Source of the DNA: Fasciola hepatica
Taxonomy: Eukaryota > Platyhelminthes > Trematoda > Plagiorchiida > Fasciolidae
Assembly (NCBI GenBank): GCA_948099385.1
Contig: CANUEZ040000117.1
Location: 1,412,001 to 1,476,000 of the forward strand
Length of the DNA: 64,000 bases
Direction of reading: 5' to 3'
The position numbers were made by a program, and so were the translations under genes. Positions 23,301-35,300 of this stretch are shown here, piece after piece. The stretch's first letter is position 1. Every line of letters begins with the position of its first letter. The notes beneath the pieces are model-generated. The model made no database searches. It saw nothing but the letters and a program-made list of their open reading frames with translations, and was not told where the DNA came from.

Positions 23301-26300
23301 TTACTGCGGCTGGCTCCTTGGAGAGGATGTCGCTGATCGCGGCTGTCCATGCTGGACGGTTGGCCGCGACCGTGGTATGGGTAACAGAATGTGCCGATCA
23401 TATGGGTGTTTGGTACAAGAGACATCCCCAGCGTCACTCGGTTTTTTTCGGGGGCGCACCTCTAACCTTCGCACAACAGCGTGTTGATGCACAGTTGTCA
23501 ATGACTTTCTAGGAGCTCGTTCGCCGTTCGATCGAATTGAAAACTAACCCAGGGGTCCATACAGTCCTGTTAGTTCGACAGGCTTCCTTCCCAGCCATTT
23601 AATTTTACGGCAGATATCGTCCTCCCATTCAGGGGCAAATGTCTTCGCATGTCGAACACCGCTTACCGAGGATTTCAGACCTCGATCACCCTCAACCTAA
23701 TTTTTTTAATACATGCTTACGCATGGTGTAGTAGGAAGGGCATATACCCCATAGCTAGGAAGGCCCAATGCACTATTAGGGATAACAGGCATACCAAACC
23801 TTGAGGCTTGGAGTGACGGAAAGCCACATAAGGTCCCAATAAGTCAGGTGTGGTAACGAGCCGGACGGCAGTGGATTACTGTCTACCACTAAATTAACCG
23901 ATGATGGCGGGGATTTGAATCTCGGATCTCTGAGGTGGTAATCAAACGCTGTAAACCACTCGCCCACCACCGGTCACGGTTTAGCCCGCCTGTCAAGCGG
24001 TTTACCGGAGTATGGCCGCTGATGCATGTTCCAGCTCCGTTGAGCCACATGGAAGAGCTGGGTGCCTGATGGAGATCTAAGAGATGATGGATGCCCCTAG
24101 GGTACGATGACCTACCAACTCAGAGGTGCTACTCTGACACCCCATTGCGCTTATGCGCAAGCATGTAATGAGAAAGGGATAATTGAAAAATGATTAGACT
24201 AAAATTTACTGATCAAAGCGTCAAAATTGGATGGCAAGGGTGCATAATTGATTCGAGTTTTACGCATGTCTGATATAAAAAAATGCAGTTGGTCCAGTGG
24301 AGATGGGTTGCGTCTGTAGTGGTGAAACTTTAGCACCGTGGGATTCGAAAATAGCGCATGGATACGTTATTATGGTTTAGTCCATGAATATTTGTGAGGA
24401 CAATGCAAGAGTTGAGTTTGTGTTTCTTTCAATTGTGCACGTATATAATCATTTGATTGATGGTGTGTGAATAATGACGGAAATCGGCAGCCCAGTCAGA
24501 AATTTTGGCTTTGGTGCTGGGTGATGGTGCGTGTTCGAACAATAATCGTGGCTGTTTACCACCAAGGTTGTAATTATTAGGTCATTGTCTAGGAAAGGGG
24601 ACGCATGACTCACCTACGATACTTTCGACTTGATGCCACTATCTGTAGTAGTTCTGTTCCTACTCGTTTTCAAATTACCGATTGTGCCCGCTGAGAAATA
24701 GCAACCGGAACTTCCGCACCCAGTTCCGGGTTAACGGTTGTTTGAACTGAACTGAATGAAGTGCCAGATCACCAGTTGACGGAACTGATCTCAAATTTCG
24801 TTTCATCCAGTCCTGTGCTGTTAACATTCTTTCGTGACAACCGATCATGCTACGTCGTCCAGCATGTTTTTCGTTTCCATTAGGATCGCCTTGGTTTTTA
24901 CGTCAGTCGACAATATGGACTAGAGGTGTTTTGAGGATCGGTTTAAGTCTTATCATTGCCGTACTGAATATAAAACATGTTTTTGTGCGTTCGTTTCGGG
25001 ATCCAAGGTTCAAGTTTATCGTGCTTTTTTCTGTCTGCCTCATGTATTCGTAAACCCCGTTGAACAGCATTCCCCATCTAGGAAGTACTTCAAAATCCAC
25101 AATTGACATATCCAAGTCAACCGAAGACGCACCCACCATTTCCACTCAAGAGAAAGACTTTCTCATCACAGTGAGCGCATCCGGCGATGCTTCACATTTG
25201 ACGCGCGCCAGCATTGATATCATGAATCCCACATCGTCCTTCCATGCAGTCCCGCATGGTTCTGTTTCGACTCCTGCTCGAACCTCGGCAGAGCTGGGTA
25301 AGGAATTACAATCCCGCCTCCCTCCTCTGCCACCCGGCATAGCCAGGATTCCTCTGCAACCGTTAGACCCGGATCGCTGGGTATGTCTGATCTTTTATTC
25401 TCTTTTGGCTTTTGGATTTTCCCGTTCGCTTGCACAAGACGCAATCCTTCCTTATTCCTGTGCTTGCGAGTTCGTACCATATTCAGCTTCGCGGGCATGA
25501 GAAGTGCGTTATCCCGATTAGAAACTAGGCATAATAGACTGTGAATTGAAGCATTACCGATAGTATAAGTGGTGTGAATATATCATCCTAAACAGTGCAG
25601 ACGCACGGTCCGTCTCCATATTCTACAACTTCAAGGACTTTCCATTATACCGTAGTTGATGGTACACTAAAAACACATTTTGTCTGCTTCCTAGTGTCCT
25701 TTAAAAATTTCACTCACGTTCATTTGAATTTGGTTTACGCACGTCTTCCTTCTTAAATTTCAGAAACCTACGTCCATGGCAAAACCGGAATCCGTCCTTC
25801 CTATGCAGTCTCTTGTCAGCGATGAGAACCGCTACGAAACTACTTCCAAGACTGATCTCCCATCAGGTGAGTGTCTCTTGATTCGTTCAGTCCAGTTAAA
25901 TCGTAATAGTATGTCGGGGCCGAACGATGTTCGGAGTGTATCGAATAGCTTTTAACACTGCACTCCAGCATTCTTGTTGTTGTTGTTGTCGTTAGCTACA
26001 GTGAAATTTTTTCTTTGTATCGGAAGATAACAGCTACATTCGACCTTATTAGTGTTTGTGAGGCCCCCGCTATTCGACCAGCAAGTGAAAAACTGTCTAC
26101 GGAGCATACCCATAGAAACCGACTTCTTGAGGTCTGTCGTTTTCACACTTGATTGGCATGGTTTTCTTTCTTGCTAGAGAAACACTGTTTCAATTTTACA
26201 TTTGTGCTTATCTTCTCTTTATGTCTTTGTCATTTTTCAGTCGAAGACGTTTGTCCCAAAACCGTTGATCCCCCTAAACTTTCCCCGGAACCTAGTCGAT

Positions 26301-29300
26301 CTCCCTCGATTCCGAACACAGTAACGGTAAGTGTGTACTCTTTTACTTTTACCTGACTATCTCCTATGGGAGGATAATTTAATGCCATGGATATCATGGA
26401 CCTTACCTCTTCGTTGGACATCCTGTCGCGCCAGTTGACCTTGAGGATTTTGCCGCATGCACCAGTGATCGGAAACCTCCAGCCTTCGGGTATCCTCAAC
26501 TCACACTGACCAGGTTTCGCAGTCGCAGATAAGTACGGGGTGGATGGCGGCACAGTAAACCCGAAGTTTGATCCTTAAGCTGATTTCACTGTGAGTCCAC
26601 AGGGTCCGTCTTAGCTGGAGGAAGGCTCTTCTGGCGCTGTTGATCCGAAATACCACTTAATCTTTTGCCTGGCCGTTCGGAAGCAGAGTTGAGCCTGGGA
26701 ATTTGAATGAAGAGACGTATTCTACTGGTCGGTCGGGGACAGACAGTTGTTGAATTGTCGGGCCTATATGGGTTGTGAAAGCTTTGGTTTTAGTCCAGTT
26801 CACTTCCAGCCCGATAGACCTCATGAAATAATTTACTCGGTCGAGAATTGGTTAGAGCGTAGTGGGGGAGTTTCCTGGCACGACAATATAATCCGCGAAC
26901 TCCAGGTCCGACATGTATATTTCTTGGTTAAGCTAAATGCCAGGGTAATTTTGTAATGCCGGACTCGTTGTCCAATCAATGGCTTAACTAAACAGCACCG
27001 ATGAGAGGGGACAGCGCTGTCTAACTCTAGCAGTGAGTGCGAACCCACGGATTCTTTGCCGTACATATGAACCCTATGACCAGTTGTTGAGTAGTATCCC
27101 CCAACAGCCCTAAAAGCTTTCCGGGCATCCCATCGAATTGAATTATGGTCCAAAGCGACTCGCAATTAACCGAATCGAAAGTAGCCCGGAAGTCGATGAA
27201 ACAAGCTACCGTTGGTTGCTGGATCTTATAGCGGTGCTCCAGTATTCGGCGGTGTGTGAAGATTTGATCCACAGCGAAACCCCTGTGGGTTCGGGTGAGT
27301 GCGTCGGTCTCTTGTCTCGGGGAAACACTTTAGTAACGACGCACCAAAAATATTTGCGGCAACATCGATCAAGATGACCCGTCGGTAGTTCTGACATGCT
27401 GATTTACATCTATCTTCGGAATGGTCAGCAGAATACACGCCCCGGTCAGGTGGAAATGCTCCTTCTCAGCAAATGAAGTCAAAAAGTGTACATAGCCTGT
27501 CAATCAGTGACGATGAACAAAGTTTATATACTTCTGCAGGGATACTATCTTCCCCGGCAGTTTTTAATTCTTTTAGTTCGTTAATACTTTCTGTGATTTC
27601 CTTGGTACACGGCGACTCGCAGTTGATTTTGTGCTGGACTGGAGGAGTTGACATTGGTTGGTCCGTCTGGTGGTTTGTAGGCCGGTTGAACAGTTGACCG
27701 TAGTGTTCGACCTATCGGTCCATTTTCTTGCTTTTTTCAGGTGTTAGGTCCTCTACTGCGTCACGAGGAAGCGAATCTTGTTTGTAGACCTGCTCGAGGT
27801 GTTGCGAACGATACTGATCAATTTACTAAAATCACCAGTTCTTGACGCGGTATCCAGTTCCTCAGCTATTTCAACCCAGTATTTCTTGCGATCAGCCTTA
27901 TCCGAGTGTGTGGCTTCTCGCTGCAGTCTGCGGCGTTCACTACAATGATCAGTCAAGTTGTGACTGCTCGTGACAGCGCTTCTCGTTTCTCTAGACTTTC
28001 TAGGGCGGCGACGTTTACCCGGGAAGGTTCAAAGACCTTGGCACGTGCGGACAGATGAATTTTGTAGCACGCGGATGAGAGGGCATAGTTAGTGCTGTTT
28101 GCACTGCCTGTCTTTAGACGTCGGTACATCATCGTCATCGTACAGCGTTAAACAGCAGGCCAATCCTCACTCACGATCAATATCTTCCACACGCAGACTC
28201 CAAGTCTTGCAACCATACAACAAAACCGAACGCACTGCCGCACAGTACATACAACCTTCCAACTTCAGTGAAATATCAGGTCGGCGCCACAGTTGCTTCA
28301 GTCCGGCCTACGCCACTCGAGCCTTGGATATCCGCGTGCTCACCTCTCCTACTGTGCTCCCATCCGTCGTCAAGCAGCTACCGAGGTAGGTGAAGTGATC
28401 GACAACTGCCAGCACCTCCCCATCGAGTATCAAGCTCGTAATCGTTGACGTCCAGTCTTGTAACATCACCTTGCACTTTGAAGGTGCAAAGTGCGTGCCG
28501 AATGAAGCTACAGCTCTTGAGAGTCTATCTAGTGCACGTTGAGCATGTTCCGTGGATTTGAATAAGCAGACAAGGTCGTCTGCGTAATCTAGGTCACATA
28601 GCTTTCCACTATTTCGTAGTTCGACGCCTACATCCTGAAGATTTTTCAATGCACTCTCCATTATTTCGTCCATGATGAAGTTGAACAGGAATGGAGACAT
28701 GGGACATCCTTGACGGGCACGGCTGGTCATTTCGAACCGACCGGATAGTTCACCGTAAACTCTAATGCGGCCAGAAGTATGAGAATACAATGATCTCAGT
28801 AGGTTCACGAACATCTGGGGCATACCTTTTCGTTTGATTGACTGTCCTCTTGGACTCCACGTTTCACGCGCAAACCTCAGGTCATCCGACCAACCTGCAC
28901 TCGGAAGCAACAGACTCGAGTTTCGCTCTTGTTAGAGCTCATCAGTGGTGCATATCCTCCGCCACACAGGTTGGTCGGATGACCTGAGATTTGCGCGTGA
29001 AACGTGGAGTCCAAAAGGACAGTCAATCTCACGAAAATTAAACAACCCCACACTACTCGCAAGTAATTGCGTGACATATGCATACCTTTTCGATGGAGAA
29101 CATTGAAAAGCGCTGTTCGATCGACTGAATCGAAGGTGCCTTTCAAGTCTAGGAAAACCATCATTGTTGGTCGGCGGTGCGTGTGACGCGTTTCAAGCAG
29201 TCGGCGAAGGGTAAAAATCTGGTCGATACATCCTCGACCTGGGCGGAATGCAGCCTGCTGTTCGCGGCCATTCTTCTCGCGAGCGGGTGTAAGACGGTGC

Positions 29301-32300
29301 AGCAGAATCGAGGCTAATACTTTGGTGACTATCGGAATTAAGCTAATCCCACGATGATTACTACAGTCATTGGGTATTCCCTTCTTGAAGATGGGAACAA
29401 TCAACGAATCGCTCCATATTAACGGAATACACTCCGCGTTCTAAATGTTACGGAGCACGACGGTAAGTGATTTTATCAACGCCTCACCACCCAGTTTGAA
29501 GAGAACTGAAGGAAGTTCGTCGGCACCTGCCGCTTTCCCCCGCCTTAGTAATGGAATACATGACTCTATTTCTACTTCTGATGGGGGCTCAAGTGATACC
29601 ACCCAAGGAGTCGCAGTTGTTGACACAGGAAGAATTACACTAGCGTGCGGCCAGCTAAACTGTTCCTTGAAGTATTCCGCCCAACGATCAAGCGTTTGCT
29701 GTTTGTTATGGATGGGTTCTCCATTTCTATCGTAAATCGTTTCACTGACCTGAGTTCGCCGTCCACCGGTGTCACGAATAAGTTTGAACAGTCTTTGACT
29801 GTAACCTGAAGCAGCTACTATCTCCATTTCTTCGACTACCTTGACCCACCAATTTTCGCGATCATTCTTAAGGCTTTTCTTAATTTGCTTCTGTAGATTT
29901 CTTCGTATCTTATTCATCTTCATACTGTTCAAGAGCTGACGCTTTTGCTCCATTATACTCAACGACTCTTGCGAGATCCAGTGTCTTTAATGGACATCGG
30001 ATCTAGGACCACAGGCAAAACCTGCTGCTATGTGCATCGTCTGTTTGATATGAGCCCAACGCTCATCTACATTACTGCTCGTCGTAGATCCTAGCTCATG
30101 TGCTAACTTCTGTTCATAACGGGTACGTACTTCTGGATCACACACACGTTGCACGGCTAACCGGGTTTGCGGTTTGCGACGATGACCATGGAGCTGGAGA
30201 GATAATCCCAATGAAACTAATGCATGGTCAGACTCTACGTACGTGGACCAGTAAGATCTACAGTTCTGAACAGAACTGCGCCACCCGTAGCTTACGGCGA
30301 TATGATCAATCTGGCTTAGAGTACCTATAGAATTAGAGCTCCGTGTTGCTGTGCGACGCTCGCTGTGTCGGGAATTGGTACTAGACAAGAACAATCGATC
30401 GTCTGCACAAAACTGAAGAAGCCTATCCCCGTTATCTGTACGCTCAGCAGGTAAAGCACAGCGACCACCTTAACAGGCTTCTGACACACTAAGTTTGCCA
30501 ACTTGTGCATTGAAGTCACCAGCTAGCACTACGATGTCAGAACCTTTACTGCTGCGAACGAGAGTGGTGTGTTCATCATAGAACTCATCTTTCTGAGCAG
30601 TCCGTTGGGGCGTACTCCGAGATCACAAACAAATTGCGTTTAACACAACTATCCTTTCGAACACCAATTGACTCCTGTAGTCTCAACGCATATAAACGAC
30701 TGTTAATCGGGATCCGGTAGCCTTGGCTTTTTCAGTCAAGACCATTCCTACACCACGTTATCCGCAGCTCGAGCTACTTTGTCTCCCGAAGTGCGCAGAA
30801 AATACCTCGATGAGATACCAGGAGCAGTTAGTTGAATTACACTGCTCGAATCCCGGATACACGTTTCACTTAAGTAGCAGACCTCAATCTTCAGAGAGTC
30901 TAATGTGAGGGCTAGGCACACCTGCTGACCGGCCTGCATGAGTGTACGCACGTTGAAGGAGCCGAGATTCAGAAGCTAACGCGGCTTGAGAAAATGTGAG
31001 TTACCAGACAGAGGATTATTCCGGACACTATATGACAATGAACCGTTGCAAGTAACGGGTGTGTTGTCAGTGGGAACATCATGGGTAGGCATAGGGGGCA
31101 AAGAGAGGTGGTTAGGGACAGAAGACAAAGGTTTAATAAAAAAGGAAACTCTGAACAGTTACTCACTTATCACTCCACCCCGCTCAAGGTAATGGGCAGT
31201 GTGGTCCTGATTATCCTGCTCGACGACGATACAGTATGGAATTCTTTCTATTCTTGCAGTTCATGGGAGATGTTTGACGGATACTGCTAGAGTGTCCAGC
31301 CACAAAGCAGGAGAATGATTAGGGTCCTCGTCCAAAGCCTTTAGTTCTAACAAGAACCTATCCGCAAGGCATCGGGATGGCTTAGTGGAAGCCCATTTGC
31401 TTATATCAATTATTCTTCCACTGATTTTGCCGATTGAGTTGCCATCTCAAATCGACCCCCAACCTAAAGAACCAGGAGACTGGACTTTATCTGGCCTCTA
31501 CCCATTGACCTGTCAGGTATGATTGCATCTCCGGCTTAAAGAATCCATCTTGCATAGCTCTTTGGGTCATAGAGACGCGCAAGCCATCATACCACGTCAA
31601 GATGCAGTCTCGTCATAACGGGGACCTCAGTACGCTCAGCAATCCTTGTAAGACGAGGCCCAACAAGATCTAACCAGGATGTGGTTCAGCTGTTGCAAAG
31701 TGTGACCGCCGTTAAAGTACCATGTTAGCTGGTGCTTCTTGATGTGTTGAAAGCGAATGCTGCAGACAACCATTCTGTTGACGTCGGATAACCCGACCAG
31801 TCGGTCACTGTTCTTGCAGTGCTGACTGATGCCGAATTCCCTAAGAATATGGTGAACGGGTTCGTCGGCCGTACTTGTGCGAGCGTTCCAATCTCCTGCG
31901 ACCGAAAGTAAGTCCTGCCTCGAAACTCAGTTGATTGCCTCCTGCAAGTCATGGAAGAATTCATCTTTGGTTTCTTAATCAGCCGATTTGGTTGAGGCAT
32001 AGAGCGCAATCACCGTCAGATCGAGCGGAGGGCCTTTAAAGCGAGTCTAGATGAGGCTGGTTCCCAGGAGATCCTTGCATCATTAGGTGCTTTTTTCAGA
32101 ACAAGCGCGACGCTGTAGATACCGCAGTTGTGTGTTGGGCCATTATGATAACGCCAATAAAACAAATCCACCTCCGTGACCTTTATTTGTCGGCTACCTG
32201 AGTTGGGTAGGCGGACTTCCGAGAGGCGAACAGCATTTACGTGATATTCATGTAAAGTCTGCATTGTGATGCATTGGCTGGCGACGTTTAGAAACCTGAC

Positions 32301-35300
32301 ATTCCAACAGACTGCAAGTATTCTTTTCCTGCAGCGAATGATCCCAGATTACTGTCTAATCACCTCGACCGCTGGAAAACGAGGCGCATTGCTTACCGGG
32401 GAAGACGTAACATGATGAGCGCATGAGGTTCCGCGAATAATTATTGAGTCGCGGGAGTAGCGTACCGTTTGGCCTTTTTGTTCGAGGTTGCACCTTTAGC
32501 TTTTGCATGATCAAGCGCAGGCTGCAAGGCAACAGGGTTATTTCAAAGGAGCAGGTGGCCTTTTATGCGATTCATTCACCTCTTTCGGAATGCCAGGTCA
32601 GGTAGGTTGGGCAATCTTATTTTGTGGCCTTCAGGTCAGTAGATCTCGTCTGTCCATTCAGGAGTGTGTCTCCACAACCCGAACACCGTCTTACCAAGGA
32701 TTTTTAGACCTTGGCAACCTTCAGCCTGCCTGTAGAGCGGTTTGACGGTGTGTAGCGGCTGCTGCATGCTTCGACTTCGTGAAGCCACAGGTAAGAGTTA
32801 GGCGACTGATGGAGATGGAAGATGCCTTAAGCGACACGACGGTCAACTAACTCAGAGGTGCTACTCTGAGACACCGCATGTACCCTTGGTATATCTTGCT
32901 CGTGCTCTGTATTTTACTTGGTGCGCATTCTAAAATGCGTCCACTCACTGCTGGTAGCATTCTCTTTTTTATTACATGCTTGCACATGAGTGTAGGGGAA
33001 GGGGTATATGCCCCATTGTCACGAAGGGGCACTGCACTATTGCGGGTAACCGGCAACTAGACTCTGAGATTTAGAGTGACAGAGAACCACATCAGGTCCC
33101 AGTAAGCCAGGTGTGGTAACGAGCCGGAGATATTCACCACAGGAGTCGATCACCGTGTGAGTGACGAGTTTTTATCGTTCCGAAAGCTAGTGTATTGTTG
33201 ACGCCAGGCAAATCTTTGACGTCCATCCCGGATAGCTTAGTGATGAAATGTATGATTTATGATCATGTTTTCCAGGTTCGAGTCCCAGTTGAAACTAGGT
33301 GCATATGTACTGCACTACGGCTGATGATAAACTGGATAAAACAGTTGTGCGCAGTGCTTTTAGGGTTTCCAATGACGCGTTGGAAATCGATAAGCTGTAT
33401 GTTTTTATATTACAGTCGATCTCCTACTACTCCTATCGATTCTCACGTTTACACAACTCAGTAGCACATTCTTATACAGATTATTATGATCATCATCGTC
33501 GTTGATAGTAATAAATGAGGAACAATTATGCGACGAACGTCGACGGAAAAATGGGATTCACTTTGATTTCACGACGGACTCGGGTTGGAAGAATCGGAAA
33601 ATACGTTTCTTGTATATCCAACGGCATTTAATTCGGTCTCTAGTTTCCAGATGAGATGTAGATGTCTAGATAACCGTGTATGGGGATGAGGTTTGATGCA
33701 GGGCCAATGCGCCTCTGTTAGGTTGAGTGCTATTATGATTTTGCTCTCAACCGTGTTACTAAATCCGAGGCGTATTTTCTCAACATGTCTAAACATTGAT
33801 ACAAGGGCACAGGCTCCGGTGACCATTTAGGCCAGCTGAATTTTTTTAGAGAGCCATCATTAGGTGTTGCTGTGTCGTGATAGCTAGCCTAAAATCGTTG
33901 GTTTGAAAACAGCTGTGCTTACAGTCTGTCACCGACAGACAACGTGTAGTGAAAGATGTCTAGCTATCACGCCAATACGCGTCCACATGCTAGTGTGGTG
34001 ACCTATCAACTAAAGCGATCCCGTATCGATATGCTTCAGGCAACTGACCGACCCACTTATGACGCAATCACTGTCAATTCAACAAATTTACAGCCTGTCT
34101 CATTGTATTGTGGTTGAGTTATGAACTTTGACTGCTTTTTGACTACCTCATTGAGGACATCCGCAGCCGGAAAACGTCCGATCAGGGAATGCGTTGAAAA
34201 CCGCGTGATACGTCAGAATGAAGTTCTTGGATATTGAGGTTTACCATACTTCTCACTCGCCCAGTTCACCGTAAGTGAATAATTGACATGACTATACGAT
34301 CCTTCTGTTCGAAGGTGTACCTGCAAGCTTTATACAACGAAATGCAGCCTGCAAGGTTTAATGGAGTATGGTGAGGGTCTCAACTACATTCCACCTTCTG
34401 CAGTGGCTTACTGGCGAGATATGACCGCTGCTTCCAAAAGCCACATATCAGAGTTGAGTGCCAGATAAATACCAAAGGCTGGAGGGATATTTAATGAGAA
34501 AAAGACAGTCCTAATCAGAAGCGCTATATTTACATGTCACCTCAAGACGTATTGAACGGGGTCGGTGTGATGGTGCAGCGTTATATCACTGAAACTGACC
34601 GGTGGTTGTAAGATGAGAAACCTCGTACGTGTCTGTCATTGGTGTTTCAATTTTCGACCATGTTCGAAATTTCGCGGGCTTTTGAGAGCATTCATTGGTC
34701 GGTAAGCTGGTTTCTGTGACGTGTTTTATTTTTATTCTAGTTCGTTCTACCGTTGTCTGCCGACTAGGATCTTAATAACAGTGTGCTGTCTCAATAGCAG
34801 TCAGGTAGTGTGTTTGCTGATCTTTTCTGCTGCGACCTTACGTGGTTCTTCACTGGAAGTCTCGGGGTAAGTTTGCCGGTTATTCCTAATACGACAATGT
34901 GCCTTGAAGGCTATGGGATGCATCCCTTCCACCGCACTCGTGCCCGTGTAAGAATAAATTAGTCTGACTGTTTCAGGTCTAAACAGAAGTGTCCAAATTT
35001 ATTGTGACATGCAGGCTGGCCAAGCCAGATTACATCAGCAGGCATCACACCAAGTATTTAGTATTGTTGAGAAAATCCTTGTGAGTGTACAGTGTACGGA
35101 TTACGTTTGCCCTATTATCCGACTGGTCTTCGATGAGCTCGACTCATTTTTTTTTCTTTGGATAGGACATACCAGAACGAATCGAGATAAATCTGCAAAC
35201 CTATTGGATTCTTCGTGAACTGGGGCGCGGAGGATCTTCTGTGGTAAGTCTTCTACTCTTCTCGAGCTTCCTACCTTGCTATTGTGTGATGCACTCCAAT

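Larger units (their letters stand above)
28126..31630 (-). mobile_element. RTE-type LINE copy A2, interrupted and partly deleted
   Basis: Same family as A1. The 3' end is the ATG-type repeat at about 28127-28138 plus about 47 bp. It then jumps to sequence that corresponds to about 6935 in A1, so about 600 bp (C-terminus and most of the 3' UTR) are deleted. Coding pieces: 30748-30951 (MRTLMQAGQQVCLALTLDSL, endonuclease start), 29987-30394 (QIDHIAVSYGWRS, VESDHALVS), 29441-29962 (RT start), 28877-29404 (RPGRGCIDQ, DLKGTFDSVDR), 28308-28910 (LDYADDLVCLF). A 247-bp hairpin element is inserted at 28833-29079. The 5' UTR text at 31297-31424 matches A1, and 31490-31630 matches the 5' regions of the plus-strand elements at 39216 and 58505. 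Confidence 0.85.
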
